Below, in pieces: positions 52,285 to 60,500 of a stretch of DNA of 64,000 bases. The position numbers and the translations under genes are program-made. Each line of letters opens with the position of its first letter. The first letter of the stretch is position 1. The stretch is taken from the NCBI GenBank assembly GCA_964406605.1, contig CAYOSF010000013.1, positions 1 through 64,000 on the forward strand, read 5' to 3'. Under the pieces are notes generated by a model that was not told the origin of the DNA, did no database searches, and worked only from the letters and a program-made list of their open reading frames with translations. The stretch is from CAYOSF01 sp964406605 (GTDB lineage Bacteria > Chloroflexota > Dehalococcoidia > DSTF01 > RBG-16-68-14).

Positions 52285-53313
52285 ATGAGCGCCACCATCA
52301 GGCCGATCGAGAAAGAACACCTGGAGGATGCCGCCAAGCTGCTCGCGGCGCGCCACGCCCGAGACCGCGCACGTGAGCCGGCCCTCCCCGCCGCGTTCGA
52401 ATCGCCGGACGTGGTCCGGCCCCTCCTCGAGCGTCTGCTCTCCAGACCGGGCGGGGGAGGCATGATCGCCCTGCAAAAGGGGGAGCCGGCCGGCTATCTG
52501 ATGCAGGCGCCGCTCCTGCCGTCACCCATGCAGATGCTCGCCCAGTTCTACCCTCCCCGCTCCATGACGGTTCCCTACCAGGGGCACGCGCTGGCACCGG
52601 GCGAGGACGCATCCCTGTACCGAGAGCTGTACGCGGCCCTGGCAGGCACCTGGGTGGCGAACGGCTACTTCGACCATTTCATCAGCGTGCCGGCGCACGA
52701 TGTCGCCGCGCGCGACGCGTGGGATTCGCTCGGCTTCGCGCGGGAGATCACCTGCGCCGCGAGAGCGGTCGAAGAGCCGCCGGCCGGGCTCACGGCCCAC
52801 CAGCCCGAGCTGGAGATCCATCAGGCGGGGCCTGAGGACATCGATGTCATCGATGCGCTCGGCGAGGCCCTCTGGCAGCACCATGCGCAGCCGCCTATTC
52901 TCGCTCCGTTCCTGCGGGAGGCGCAGCAAGAAGAGCGGGAGACGACACTGGAGCTACTGGCCGATCCGGGCAACGCCCACTTTGTTGCCTACCACGGCGG
53001 GCGGCCGCTGGCCATGACCACGTTCATGAAGGAGGGATTCCTTCCGGCTCTGCTGACACCGGAGGCATGCATCTACCTCTTTCAGGGCATCGTCTACCCA
53101 CAGGCGCAGCGCGGCGGCGTTGGCAAGACGTTGCTGGCGCACGCGATGCGTTGGGCCCAGGAGCAGGGCCATCGCTGGTGCGCGCTGCACGTCTACGCGG
53201 CGAACATCTCAGGCGCGGCGTTCTGGTTCGGAAACGGGTTTCGTCCGCTGGAGCACCGACTGCGCCGCCACGTCGACGAGCGCATCGCCTGGGCGGGCGC
53301 GAGGCAACGCTAG
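52285..53313 (+). CDS. Tandem GNAT acetyltransferase
   Basis: The start ATG 52285 gives 342 residues; the longer frame from 51919 overlaps the divergent gene and is not coding. The first half (MSATIRPIEKEHLEDAAKLL, DAWDSLGF) is a degenerate GNAT fold. The second half has a clear acetyl-CoA segment GIVYPQAQRGGVGKTLLAHAM and a closing NISGAAFWFGNGFRPLEHRL. Double-GNAT proteins like this acetylate amines, but the substrate is unknown. Confidence 0.78.
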   Translation: MSATIRPIEKEHLEDAAKLLAARHARDRAREPALPAAFESPDVVRPLLERLLSRPGGGGMIALQKGEPAGYLMQAPLLPSPMQMLAQFYPPRSMTVPYQGHALAPGEDASLYRELYAALAGTWVANGYFDHFISVPAHDVAARDAWDSLGFAREITCAARAVEEPPAGLTAHQPELEIHQAGPEDIDVIDALGEALWQHHAQPPILAPFLREAQQEERETTLELLADPGNAHFVAYHGGRPLAMTTFMKEGFLPALLTPEACIYLFQGIVYPQAQRGGVGKTLLAHAMRWAQEQGHRWCALHVYAANISGAAFWFGNGFRPLEHRLRRHVDERIAWAGARQR

Positions 53314-53369
53314 ACCATCTCGGCACGTCCCCAGCCTTGGTTGTAAGGCCGCGCGCCGATCCGATACAT

Positions 53370-53398
53370 TTGACACAAGCTGGAAGCGCCCGTAGCAT
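53370..53398 (+). promoter_or_regulatory. Sigma-70 type promoter before the dockerin repeat protein
   Basis: TTGACA (53370-53375), a 17-bp spacer and TAGCAT (53393-53398) give close to ideal geometry, leaving an untranslated leader of about 65 bases before ATG 53472. Confidence 0.65.
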
Positions 53399-53471
53399 AC
53401 CGCTCACGACCGCCAGCAGCCGGCAAGCCGAGGCAACGTGGAGGGCTTCGCGCCCGGAAAGGCAGGACGCC

Positions 53472-56456
53472 ATGTGGAAGGTCGCACCGCCAGCGGCAAT
53501 CGCGCTCATCGGACTTATCGCCTTCTTCGTGGGTGGCAGCTCGAAACCCGCCACGGCGGGCATCATCCTGTCTCCCCCCGACGTCGACGAGCTTGAGATC
53601 AACGCCGAGATGGTGATTGACCTAGGACTCGCCGGGTTCGGCACGGAGGAGGTTTCACTGACAGGCAGCATGGCTATGGCCAGAGGCGAGCCTGTCGACG
53701 ATGCGATCCCGATCGAGATCACCGAGCTCTCCTTGATCGGCACCAGCAGCCTGTTGGGGCCGGACACGCCGGTCGTGGTAACGCTGAACCCGTTAGCCCC
53801 AGACCCGCCCGGGGGACTGATCGGCCCACCAACCGACTTCCCTGCTGAAAGCTTCTTCGATGTCTTCTTTGACATCAAGATCGGAGAGTTCCAGCACTAT
53901 ACAGGTCTGCCCACGACGCTGACTTCGGTCGTCGACGGCGTGCCCGTGTTTGACTCCAAGTGGGTGTCCGGCCCCACCGAGAACCCGATCATCGACGCCA
54001 CCAATCCGGACAACATTCCCGGCCTCCTTCTCGACACCAGCATCTGGGTCAAGCCGCCGCCCGCGAAGCTCTACTCCATCACCGTTCTCAAGCTGAATGA
54101 CGACAACAACCTGCCGCTGCCCTTCTGGGAGATGAACCTCTTCGACGCTCCCGACTGCGCAGGCACGCCAATCGCTTCGTCCATGACGGACAGCGACGGA
54201 TTCGTCGACTTCATCGGTCTGCCGCCCGGCATCTACTCCGTCCTGGAGAAGCAGCAGGCCGGCTGGAATCCAGTCACTGAGTCGTGCCAGACCGTCGAGG
54301 TGGGAAGCATCGTAACCGGAGCGGGAGATTTCGCAACCTGCCCCATCAGTGACCTCGACTTTCCGTTGCCCGGCTGCGACGAGTTCGACTCAGGGGCCCA
54401 GGTCAACGTCGAGATCAACGTCTCCGGCGAAACCGACACGCTCACGCTGAATGGACCGACCGTGATCGAGCGGAGCGCCGTCGGCGACGCCGACCAGAAC
54501 GGTCTCGACGACGTACAGACCGAGATGGTCCAGCTCGATCTCAGCGGCGTCTCGCCGCTCCTCGGTCCGGTCGACGTCCACCTCTCCCCCGATCAACCTT
54601 CCTTGGGTGCTTTCGAGGAGCAAGAGGATCAGGTCAGGGGTGAGATGGACTTTCCGGCGGACAGCTTCTTCGATGTCTTCTTCGAGATCGATCTGCCGGC
54701 GGCCGGCCTGGTCCTCCACAACGAGGACCCGTTCAGGGTCGAGTGCAAGATCGATGAGGTCCCGCCCCTCCTCTGCCTCTACCAGCCGCCCGTCTCGGAG
54801 CCGATCGAGCTGGTCAACCCGGCAGGGGTGAAGATCGCCACGCTGGTCCACGGCGTGCACATCCCGCTGCCGCCCAATGAAGTGCTGATCGTCTTCCGCA
54901 ACCAGCCAAAGACCGGCGAAACCCCGACTCCCACGGCCTCGCCCACGCCCACCTGGAAACCGCGTTCCATCCGCATCCTGAAGCTGAATGACGAGACAAA
55001 CCAGCCCCTCCCCGGTTGGGAGATGAATCTCTTCATCGGCCCCGACTGTTCCGGCGGCGCCGTGGATAACACTGTCACCGATAGCGATGGCTTCGCAGAA
55101 TTCGTCGGTCTGGGCCCGAACGTCTACTCTGTGCTGGAGAAGCCTCAACCCGGCTGGAACGTCGTGGGCGACATCTGCCAAACGGTTGATCTGAGCGAAG
55201 CCGCCGCGGGAGACGCGGGCGACTTCGAGCCCTGCCCCGTCAACGATCTCGACTTCCCGCTGCCGGGGTGCGACGAGTTCGACTCAGGCGCCCAGGTCAA
55301 CGTCGAGATCAACCTCTCCGGAGAGACCTCGGCGGTAACGCTCAACGGACCCACCGTGATCGAGCGGAGCGCCGTCGGGGACGCCGACCAGGACGGCCTC
55401 GACGACGTCCAGACCGAGATCGTCCAGCTCGATCTGAGCGGCGTCTCACCGCTGCTCGGTCAGGTCGATGTCCGCGTCTCGCCCAGCCAACCCTCCTTGG
55501 GCGCGTTCGAGGAGCAGGAGAATCAGGTCCGGGGTGAGATGGACTTCCCCGCGGACAGCTTCTTCGACGTCTTCTTCGAGATCGATCTGCCGGACCTCGA
55601 TCTCACGCTCCACAATGAGGACCCCCTCCGACTGGAGTGCAAGATCGAAGGGGTCCCGCCTTTCCTCTGCCTGTACCAGCCGCCCGTCCCCGACCCAATC
55701 GAGCTGGTCAACCCGGCAGGGGTGAAGATCGCCAAGCTGGTGCACGGGGTGCACATCCCGCTGCCCCCCAATGAGGCGCTGGTCGTCTTCCGCAACGAGC
55801 CGAAGCGGCCGGGGGATTGCGAAAAGATGGACCAAGGGGTGGAGTTTCAGGATGAGCTGTGGGATCTCTGGTCCTGCCAGCCCGATAGTCCCTCTTTCTT
55901 GTTCAACCGGATCGACATCCACGTCGGGAAGGCGACCCAGGACCCCAAGCTGGACTTCGACAATCCGCCGCGTTTCGTCTGCGTCGATACCGGTGAGAAG
56001 GCGATTGGAGGCTTCAAGGATCACCTGAAGGACGTCAATGCGGACCCGCTGCTGCCCGATCACGAGGTATGGAGCGGCACATTCGTCGAAAAATGCCAGG
56101 GTGCGGTCGACGTCTATCTCCAACCCGCCGACCCGACGAATCACCCCGTCATCAAGGCCGTGTTCTTCGATAACCGGCCGCCGACACCCACTCCCACGCC
56201 CTCACCCACCTGGCCGGGCGTGCCAACGCCAACCGCCACCCCCACGTATTCGCCAACGAACGACGGCGACGCAAACAAGGACGGCCTCACGAATGCGATC
56301 GACGCCGCCCTGGTCCTGCAATACGCAGCAGGTCTCACCGGCCTGCCGCCAAACTCGGACACGAACGAGGACGGCACAACGAACGCGATTGACGCGGCGC
56401 TGATCCTCCAGTACAGTGCGGGCCTGATAGGGGTCCTCCCCATACCCTCATCGTAG
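53472..56456 (+). CDS. Large secreted repeat protein with C-terminal dockerin
   Basis: From ATG 53472 the product is 994 residues (the frame upstream is antisense-type noise). It has a signal peptide (AAIALIGLIAFFVGG) and a first beta domain to about 190. Two tandem 297-residue units follow from residue 207 and 504. Each unit has a Cna-B/SpaA-like segment (LKLNDxxNxPLPxWEMNLF ... GxYSVLEKxQxGWN), then a domain with DADQxGLDDVQTE calcium-type loops and FPADSFFDVFFEIDLP. After a Pro/Thr linker comes a dockerin with two repeats (NKDGLTNAIDAALVLQYAAG, NEDGTTNAIDAALILQYSAG). It is a likely structural surface protein held by a cohesin; the cohesin gene is 180 bp downstream. Confidence 0.85.
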   Translation: MWKVAPPAAIALIGLIAFFVGGSSKPATAGIILSPPDVDELEINAEMVIDLGLAGFGTEEVSLTGSMAMARGEPVDDAIPIEITELSLIGTSSLLGPDTPVVVTLNPLAPDPPGGLIGPPTDFPAESFFDVFFDIKIGEFQHYTGLPTTLTSVVDGVPVFDSKWVSGPTENPIIDATNPDNIPGLLLDTSIWVKPPPAKLYSITVLKLNDDNNLPLPFWEMNLFDAPDCAGTPIASSMTDSDGFVDFIGLPPGIYSVLEKQQAGWNPVTESCQTVEVGSIVTGAGDFATCPISDLDFPLPGCDEFDSGAQVNVEINVSGETDTLTLNGPTVIERSAVGDADQNGLDDVQTEMVQLDLSGVSPLLGPVDVHLSPDQPSLGAFEEQEDQVRGEMDFPADSFFDVFFEIDLPAAGLVLHNEDPFRVECKIDEVPPLLCLYQPPVSEPIELVNPAGVKIATLVHGVHIPLPPNEVLIVFRNQPKTGETPTPTASPTPTWKPRSIRILKLNDETNQPLPGWEMNLFIGPDCSGGAVDNTVTDSDGFAEFVGLGPNVYSVLEKPQPGWNVVGDICQTVDLSEAAAGDAGDFEPCPVNDLDFPLPGCDEFDSGAQVNVEINLSGETSAVTLNGPTVIERSAVGDADQDGLDDVQTEIVQLDLSGVSPLLGQVDVRVSPSQPSLGAFEEQENQVRGEMDFPADSFFDVFFEIDLPDLDLTLHNEDPLRLECKIEGVPPFLCLYQPPVPDPIELVNPAGVKIAKLVHGVHIPLPPNEALVVFRNEPKRPGDCEKMDQGVEFQDELWDLWSCQPDSPSFLFNRIDIHVGKATQDPKLDFDNPPRFVCVDTGEKAIGGFKDHLKDVNADPLLPDHEVWSGTFVEKCQGAVDVYLQPADPTNHPVIKAVFFDNRPPTPTPTPSPTWPGVPTPTATPTYSPTNDGDANKDGLTNAIDAALVLQYAAGLTGLPPNSDTNEDGTTNAIDAALILQYSAGLIGVLPIPSS
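54090..55806 (+). repeat. Two 891-bp in-frame tandem coding repeats
   Basis: The second unit starts 891 bp after the first (54090 and 54981 both open with AAGCTGAATGACG), exactly 297 codons. DNA as well as protein similarity is high along most of the unit, which points to a fairly recent duplication within the gene. Confidence 0.8.
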
Positions 56457-56460
56457 TGAT

Positions 56461-56532
56461 GTAGACGAAAATGTGAACAACGCCATGAACACCGCTGATG
56501 CGGCGCTCATGTTCCGGTTGGGGCGGGCCTGA
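56461..56532 (+). pseudogene. Dockerin-repeat remnant just past the stop codon
   Basis: Four bases after the TAG of the repeat protein, a shifted frame reads VDENVNNAMNTADAALMFRL and then ends at TGA. This matches the dockerin core (DGxxNAxDAALxLQ). It is either a third repeat lost through a stop codon and frameshift, or a sequence left from another dockerin gene. Confidence 0.65.
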
Positions 56533-56635
56533 TACCAGGCCTGCCGGTGTAGGCGAGCGTCCGAACCGGAGCGTCAACTCCGCGACGGCGAAATCGCCTG
56601 GAAGAAGTCTGAAGACAGGAAAGGACGGAAAGGCA

Positions 56636-57340
56636 ATGAAGGGAAGCAGGAACGGATTGGGTCGTGGCCTCGTGGTCGCCGCGGCAGTGGCCCTGGCGGT
56701 CGGCGTGGGTTTGCTCGCTTCGATGCAGGTCTCAGCCGCGTCCGGCACGGCCAGCATCGAATCGATAACGGTCGCACCGGGAGAGCAGGGCTCAGCAGAT
56801 GTGGAATCGCTGGGCGTCACGTCGCCCGGTCTGGGCGCATGGGAGATAGACGTCGTCTACGATCCGGCCGTGATCACGGCCGTCTCCTGCACCCCGCAGT
56901 CAGGCAGCGTCTGCAACGCCAATTTCGCGTCGAACACCGTGCGAATCACCGGGGCTAGCGCCAGCGGCCTGGTGGGCGACGCCACGCTTACCAGCATCAC
57001 CTTCGAATGCGACGGCGAGGGCTACAGCGCGCTCTCTCTCAACGTGGACGTGTTTGCGGACGCCACGGTGGGAGAACCGCAGCCCATAGGTCACCAGGTA
57101 CAGAACGGCGCCGTCACCTGCGCCACCGTGGAACCGCCTGTTAACCCATCGCCGGGTGCTCCGACGGAGGAGGGGGCGGCACCCACGGCAACCGAGGCGG
57201 CGGTGACCGGTCTTCCGTCATCCGGGACAGGAGGAGCAGACGGCGGGGCGCTGAACTGGCTCATCCCAGCCTCGGCTTGTGCAGCCCTGGCAGCCATGGT
57301 CGGCCTTGGCGCGCTGCGCTTGCGCCGCCGCCGCGCCTAA
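56636..57340 (+). CDS. Cell-surface cohesin-domain protein with LPxTG-like anchor
   Basis: The 234-residue protein starts at ATG 56636. Residues 1-35 are a signal peptide. Residues 40-162 form a cohesin-like beta-sandwich (SIESITVAPGEQGSADVES, LGAWEIDVVYDPAVITAVSC, LTSITFECDGEGYSALSL). After a Pro/Thr linker come LPSSG (193-197), a hydrophobic segment and RRRR, the layout of a sortase-sorted protein, though Ser replaces the usual Thr. It is therefore a candidate anchoring protein for the dockerins at 28713-29576 and 53472-56456. Cohesin identity is by pattern and should be tested by structure comparison. Confidence 0.78.
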   Translation: MKGSRNGLGRGLVVAAAVALAVGVGLLASMQVSAASGTASIESITVAPGEQGSADVESLGVTSPGLGAWEIDVVYDPAVITAVSCTPQSGSVCNANFASNTVRITGASASGLVGDATLTSITFECDGEGYSALSLNVDVFADATVGEPQPIGHQVQNGAVTCATVEPPVNPSPGAPTEEGAAPTATEAAVTGLPSSGTGGADGGALNWLIPASACAALAAMVGLGALRLRRRRA

Positions 57341-57427
57341 CGAGCGACCGCGCGCTCGGAAACGGAGGGCCGCAGAAGAGGGCCGGGCAACGGCCCCAGG
57401 GCCGCGGCATTGTTGGCCGGCTTGGCA

Positions 57428-57484
57428 CTAGACGCGGCCCTGATCCTCCAGATAGACGCGGGGCTCTGGACGGCGGCGGCCTAG
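57428..57484 (+). pseudogene. Second dockerin remnant
   Basis: The frame LDAALILQIDAGL, followed by WTAAA and a stop at 57482-57484, is nearly identical to the second dockerin repeat of the M23 peptidase (DAALILQLDAGL). No start codon, signal peptide or first repeat precedes it, so it is a remnant. Confidence 0.7.
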
Positions 57485-57514
57485 AGCTTCCACTGGGCTA
57501 GTAAGCTACGGGTT

Positions 57515-57545
57515 AGGGCGCCGTGCCGGACCGGTGCGGCGCCCT
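57515..57545 (+). terminator. Hairpin terminator downstream of the cohesin gene
   Basis: AGGGCGCCG at 57515-57523 pairs with CGGCGCCCT at 57537-57545 (9 bp) around a further partly self-complementary GCCGGACCGG. TTTC follows. It probably ends the cohesin transcript. Confidence 0.6.
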
Positions 57546-57700
57546 TTCATATCGGGTCGTCCGAGCGAACATGGCGCCATTCCGCCGCCGTTGTAGAACG
57601 GCTCCCGTCGAGCGGGCCAGCGGCGAGCGGCAAGCGGTATCATGGCGATGAGCGGCAGAGGCAGAGTCCAGCACACCCGCCAGGAGCAGCACGTACCTAG

Positions 57701-58372
57701 ATGTCTGTGACCAACGCCCAAGAGCTAACGGCTGAGATACGAGCGCAGCTCAAGACCATCGAGGAGGAGCTGTTCTCGCACCCCTACCTGACGGCCTTGG
57801 AGGCGAGGAGCATCCCTCAGGCACGGCTCCGTCTCTTCGCAAGCGAGCAGTACCACGTCATCAACTCTGACCTGCGCAGCGTTGCCCTGCTGCTGAGCCG
57901 CCACGTCCACCTCCCCAGCCGGGACTATCTGCTCGGGACGCTGCAGGGAGAGGCGGCGGCGCAAGACGCGCTCCTCGCCCTCGCGCGGTCACTGGAGATG
58001 ACCGAGGCGGACCTCCAGGCCTATGAGCCCCTTCCCGGCTGTCAGGCGTATCCCGCGTACGTAAGCTGGCTGGCCGTCTACGGGTCCGACGCCGACTTCG
58101 CGGCGGCCTTCCTGGTCAATCTTCCCGCCTGGGGCGCCAACTGCGGCCGGATGTCCGCGGCGCTCAAGGCGCGCTATGGCTTCGCCCCGGACGGCGTGGC
58201 TTTCCTGGACCAGTTCGCCGCCCCCGCGCCGGAGTTCGAGACGGACTCCCTCCGGGTGATCCAGGACGGCCTCGACCGCGGCCTCGATCCCCAGGACATG
58301 CGTCGCGCCGCCCGACTCGTCCAGGCCTACGAGCTGATGTTCTGGGACACGCTGTACCAGGCTTCTCAGTAG
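57701..58372 (+). CDS. TenA/heme-oxygenase-fold protein A
   Basis: The 223-residue helical protein resembles the TenA/PqqC/heme-oxygenase fold. FASEQYHVINSDLRSVALLLSR, PLPGCQAYPAYVSWLAVYG and YELMFWDTLYQ follow the usual helix pattern with a C-terminal Glu/Trp-Asp segment. It lacks the typical Cys of thiaminase II (LPAWGANC is the nearest). It may be a partner or divergent member rather than a thiamin-salvage enzyme. It stops one base before the next gene. Confidence 0.65.
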   Translation: MSVTNAQELTAEIRAQLKTIEEELFSHPYLTALEARSIPQARLRLFASEQYHVINSDLRSVALLLSRHVHLPSRDYLLGTLQGEAAAQDALLALARSLEMTEADLQAYEPLPGCQAYPAYVSWLAVYGSDADFAAAFLVNLPAWGANCGRMSAALKARYGFAPDGVAFLDQFAAPAPEFETDSLRVIQDGLDRGLDPQDMRRAARLVQAYELMFWDTLYQASQ

Positions 58373-58373
58373 C

Positions 58374-59135
58374 ATGGCCGAGCGCTTCACCGACCGACTC
58401 CGCCGCCTCGCCCAGCCCGTATGGGAAGCCGAGCACAGCCATCCCTTCGTTCGCGGCATAGGAGAGGGCACACTGGACATCGAGAAGTTCAAGTTCTGGG
58501 TACGGCAGGACTACCTCTTCCTCATCGACTACGCCCGCGCGCTTGCGCTGGCCGCCGCCCGCGCCCCAGACCTGGAGACGATGCGACGCTTCAGCGACCT
58601 CGCGGACTCTACCCTCACCGTGGAGATGGACCTGCATCGATCGTACGCTGCGGAGTTCGGCATCCGGCCCGAGGAACTCGAGACCGAGGTGAAGGCGCCG
58701 ACCACTCGCGGATACACGGACTTCTTGCTGCGGACGGCGGCGGTTGAGGGGTTCCCGGAGCTGACTTGCGCCCTCCTGCCCTGCATGTGGGGCTTCTCCG
58801 AAATCGGTCGGAGACTGGCGCAGGGCGCCCGACCGTCAGATCAACGCTACGCCAAGTGGATCGACATGTACGCCTCGACCGAGTTCGCCGAACTGGCCGC
58901 CTGGTGCCGCGACCTGGTCGACCGGACGGCCGCCGGCCTGCCGGGGGAGACGTTGCGCCGTATGGAGGAAGCCTTTCTCACCTCCAGCCGGTACGAGTAC
59001 CTGTTCTGGGAGATGGCATGGCGGGAGGAGCGCTGGCCCGTCGAGCGAATGAAGAGCGGGACTGCCGGCAGGCCGTGCGGCTCCGTGCCGGGCGCCCTGC
59101 GCCGCGGCCATTTCTCCAAGATCAACGCCGCTTAG
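58374..59135 (+). CDS. TenA-family (thiaminase II-like) protein B
   Basis: This 253-residue protein is a clearer TenA homologue. It has FWVRQDYLFLIDYARALALA with the active-site Asp, a TCALLPCMWGFSEIG segment matching the catalytic Cys region, YAKWIDMYASTEFAELAAWC, and a Glu in RYEYLFWEMAW. TenA proteins hydrolyse degraded thiamin to salvage the pyrimidine. Here a thiamin-diphosphate enzyme is encoded 4 kb downstream, but no thi genes are nearby. Pairing with a second TenA-like gene is unusual; a different substrate is possible. Confidence 0.72.
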   Translation: MAERFTDRLRRLAQPVWEAEHSHPFVRGIGEGTLDIEKFKFWVRQDYLFLIDYARALALAAARAPDLETMRRFSDLADSTLTVEMDLHRSYAAEFGIRPEELETEVKAPTTRGYTDFLLRTAAVEGFPELTCALLPCMWGFSEIGRRLAQGARPSDQRYAKWIDMYASTEFAELAAWCRDLVDRTAAGLPGETLRRMEEAFLTSSRYEYLFWEMAWREERWPVERMKSGTAGRPCGSVPGALRRGHFSKINAA

Positions 59136-59136
59136 G

Positions 59137-59164
59137 TTGACACCCAGCGTGCTTCCAGTAGAAT
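59137..59164 (+). promoter_or_regulatory. Sigma-70 type promoter before the second CoA-transferase pair
   Basis: TTGACA (59137-59142) and TAGAAT (59159-59164) are separated by 16 bp. The expected start point is only a few bases before ATG 59178, so the leader is very short. It overlaps the last bases of the TenA-like gene's end region. Confidence 0.6.
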
Positions 59165-59177
59165 CAGCCGTAGCGCC

Positions 59178-60479
59178 ATGCCCGAAGAAACGCCAACGGC
59201 CCTCGGCGATATCCGCGTCCTTGACCTGACGGGCGAGATGGGAGGGTACTGCGGAAAGCTGCTCGCCGACCTGGGCGCCGACGTGATCAAGATCGAGCCG
59301 CCCGGGGGCGATCCCGCGCGGAACGTCGGTCCCTTCTACCATGACGAGGCCGGCCCGGAGAAGAGCCTGTACTTCTTCAATCTCAACACCAACAAGCGGG
59401 GCATCACCCTCAACCTGGATAGCCCCGGAGGCTATGAGGTGTTCCAGAAGCTGGTGCCGACCGCCGACATCATCGTCGAGTCGTTTCCGCCCGGCCACCT
59501 CGAAGGACTGGGTTCCGGCTACGAGGCCCTTCAGGCGCTGCGACCGGATATCATCCTCACCTCCATCTCGGGTTTCGGCAGTTGGGGCCCGCACGCGGAC
59601 TACCTGGCGCCGGACATCCTGGGACCGGCCATGGCCGGCATCATGTGGCTGGCGGGTGACCCCGAGGACCCACCCAACCTGCCGTTCGGCTATCAGGGCT
59701 ACCTGTCCGCCTCCATCCAGGCCGCCGGCGGCACCATGATGGCCCTCTACCATCGAGATGTGACGGGCGAGGGACAGCACGTTGAGGTCTCCATGCAGGA
59801 AGCGATGCTCATCGCTCAAGAGACGGCAATGCAGGCCTACGACCTGAACAAGGACATCGGAAAGACGGTCCGCAACCGTGTAGGAACGCGCAGCGCCCTG
59901 CCCATCGTCGTGCCCGGTATGGGACCGTACGAGGCGAGCGACGGCTGGGTCTGGGGGTACATGGGAGCGCCCGGCGGCGCCCCTTGGCCGGACCTTCTGA
60001 GCTGGATGGAAAGGGAGGGGAAGGCAGAGGATCTGGCCGAAGAACCCTACCACTCCGTCATCGAGCAGTTGAACCTGCCTTTCTTGACCGCCCTGGTGCT
60101 GAGCGCCGACGAGCAGAAGAAGCACGGCCCCGCTCTGGCACACATCGATGAGGTGCTGACGCGGTTCTTCGCCGGCAAGACCAAGTGGGAGCTGTACGAG
60201 CAGGCGCAGAGGAACCGGCTGCTCATCGGTATCGCCAGCACGCCCGAAGACCTGGCGAAGAGCCCGCAACTGAACGCCCGGGACTGGTTCGAGGAGATCG
60301 AGCACCCGGAACTGGGCGACACGCTACGGTACCCGGGCCCGCCCTACCGGCTCTCCGAGACCCCATGGCGCGTCGACCGCCGGGCGCCGCTGCTGGGCGA
60401 GCACAACGCTGAGGTTCTCAGCGAACTGGGCTACACGGGAGACGAAAAGGAGGCGCTCTTCAGCTCCGGCGCGATGTAA
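59178..60479 (+). CDS. CaiB/BaiF CoA-transferase, non-catalytic-type subunit (pair 2)
   Basis: The 433-residue class III CoA-transferase fold (GKLLADLGADVIKIEPPGG, NKRGITLNLDSPGG) has Tyr in FGYQGYLSAS where the catalytic Asp should be, counting back from TGEGQ. The same change occurs in the first chain of pair 1 (32248-33489), with which it shares VGPFYxDE, the long middle segment and GEHN near the end. It is followed after 21 bp by a catalytic-type chain, so a heteromer is likely. Confidence 0.86.
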   Translation: MPEETPTALGDIRVLDLTGEMGGYCGKLLADLGADVIKIEPPGGDPARNVGPFYHDEAGPEKSLYFFNLNTNKRGITLNLDSPGGYEVFQKLVPTADIIVESFPPGHLEGLGSGYEALQALRPDIILTSISGFGSWGPHADYLAPDILGPAMAGIMWLAGDPEDPPNLPFGYQGYLSASIQAAGGTMMALYHRDVTGEGQHVEVSMQEAMLIAQETAMQAYDLNKDIGKTVRNRVGTRSALPIVVPGMGPYEASDGWVWGYMGAPGGAPWPDLLSWMEREGKAEDLAEEPYHSVIEQLNLPFLTALVLSADEQKKHGPALAHIDEVLTRFFAGKTKWELYEQAQRNRLLIGIASTPEDLAKSPQLNARDWFEEIEHPELGDTLRYPGPPYRLSETPWRVDRRAPLLGEHNAEVLSELGYTGDEKEALFSSGAM

Positions 60480-60500
60480 GCGGGGCAGAGGCACCAACGC

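Larger units (their letters stand above)
57341..57700. other. Intergenic region with dockerin remnant and terminator
   Basis: This 360-bp stretch holds the dockerin fragment at 57428-57484 and the hairpin at 57515-57545, described separately. The remaining 155 bp to the TenA-like gene shows no clear gene or promoter apart from a TATCAT-like box near 57638. Confidence 0.55.

Noticed and set aside
57341..57700. TPP riboswitch before the TenA-like genes
   Set aside because: The conserved thi-box core sequences were not seen.
58836..60305. 489-codon minus-strand ORF
   Set aside because: It is antisense to the second TenA-like gene and the first CoA-transferase chain; no domain and no ribosome site.
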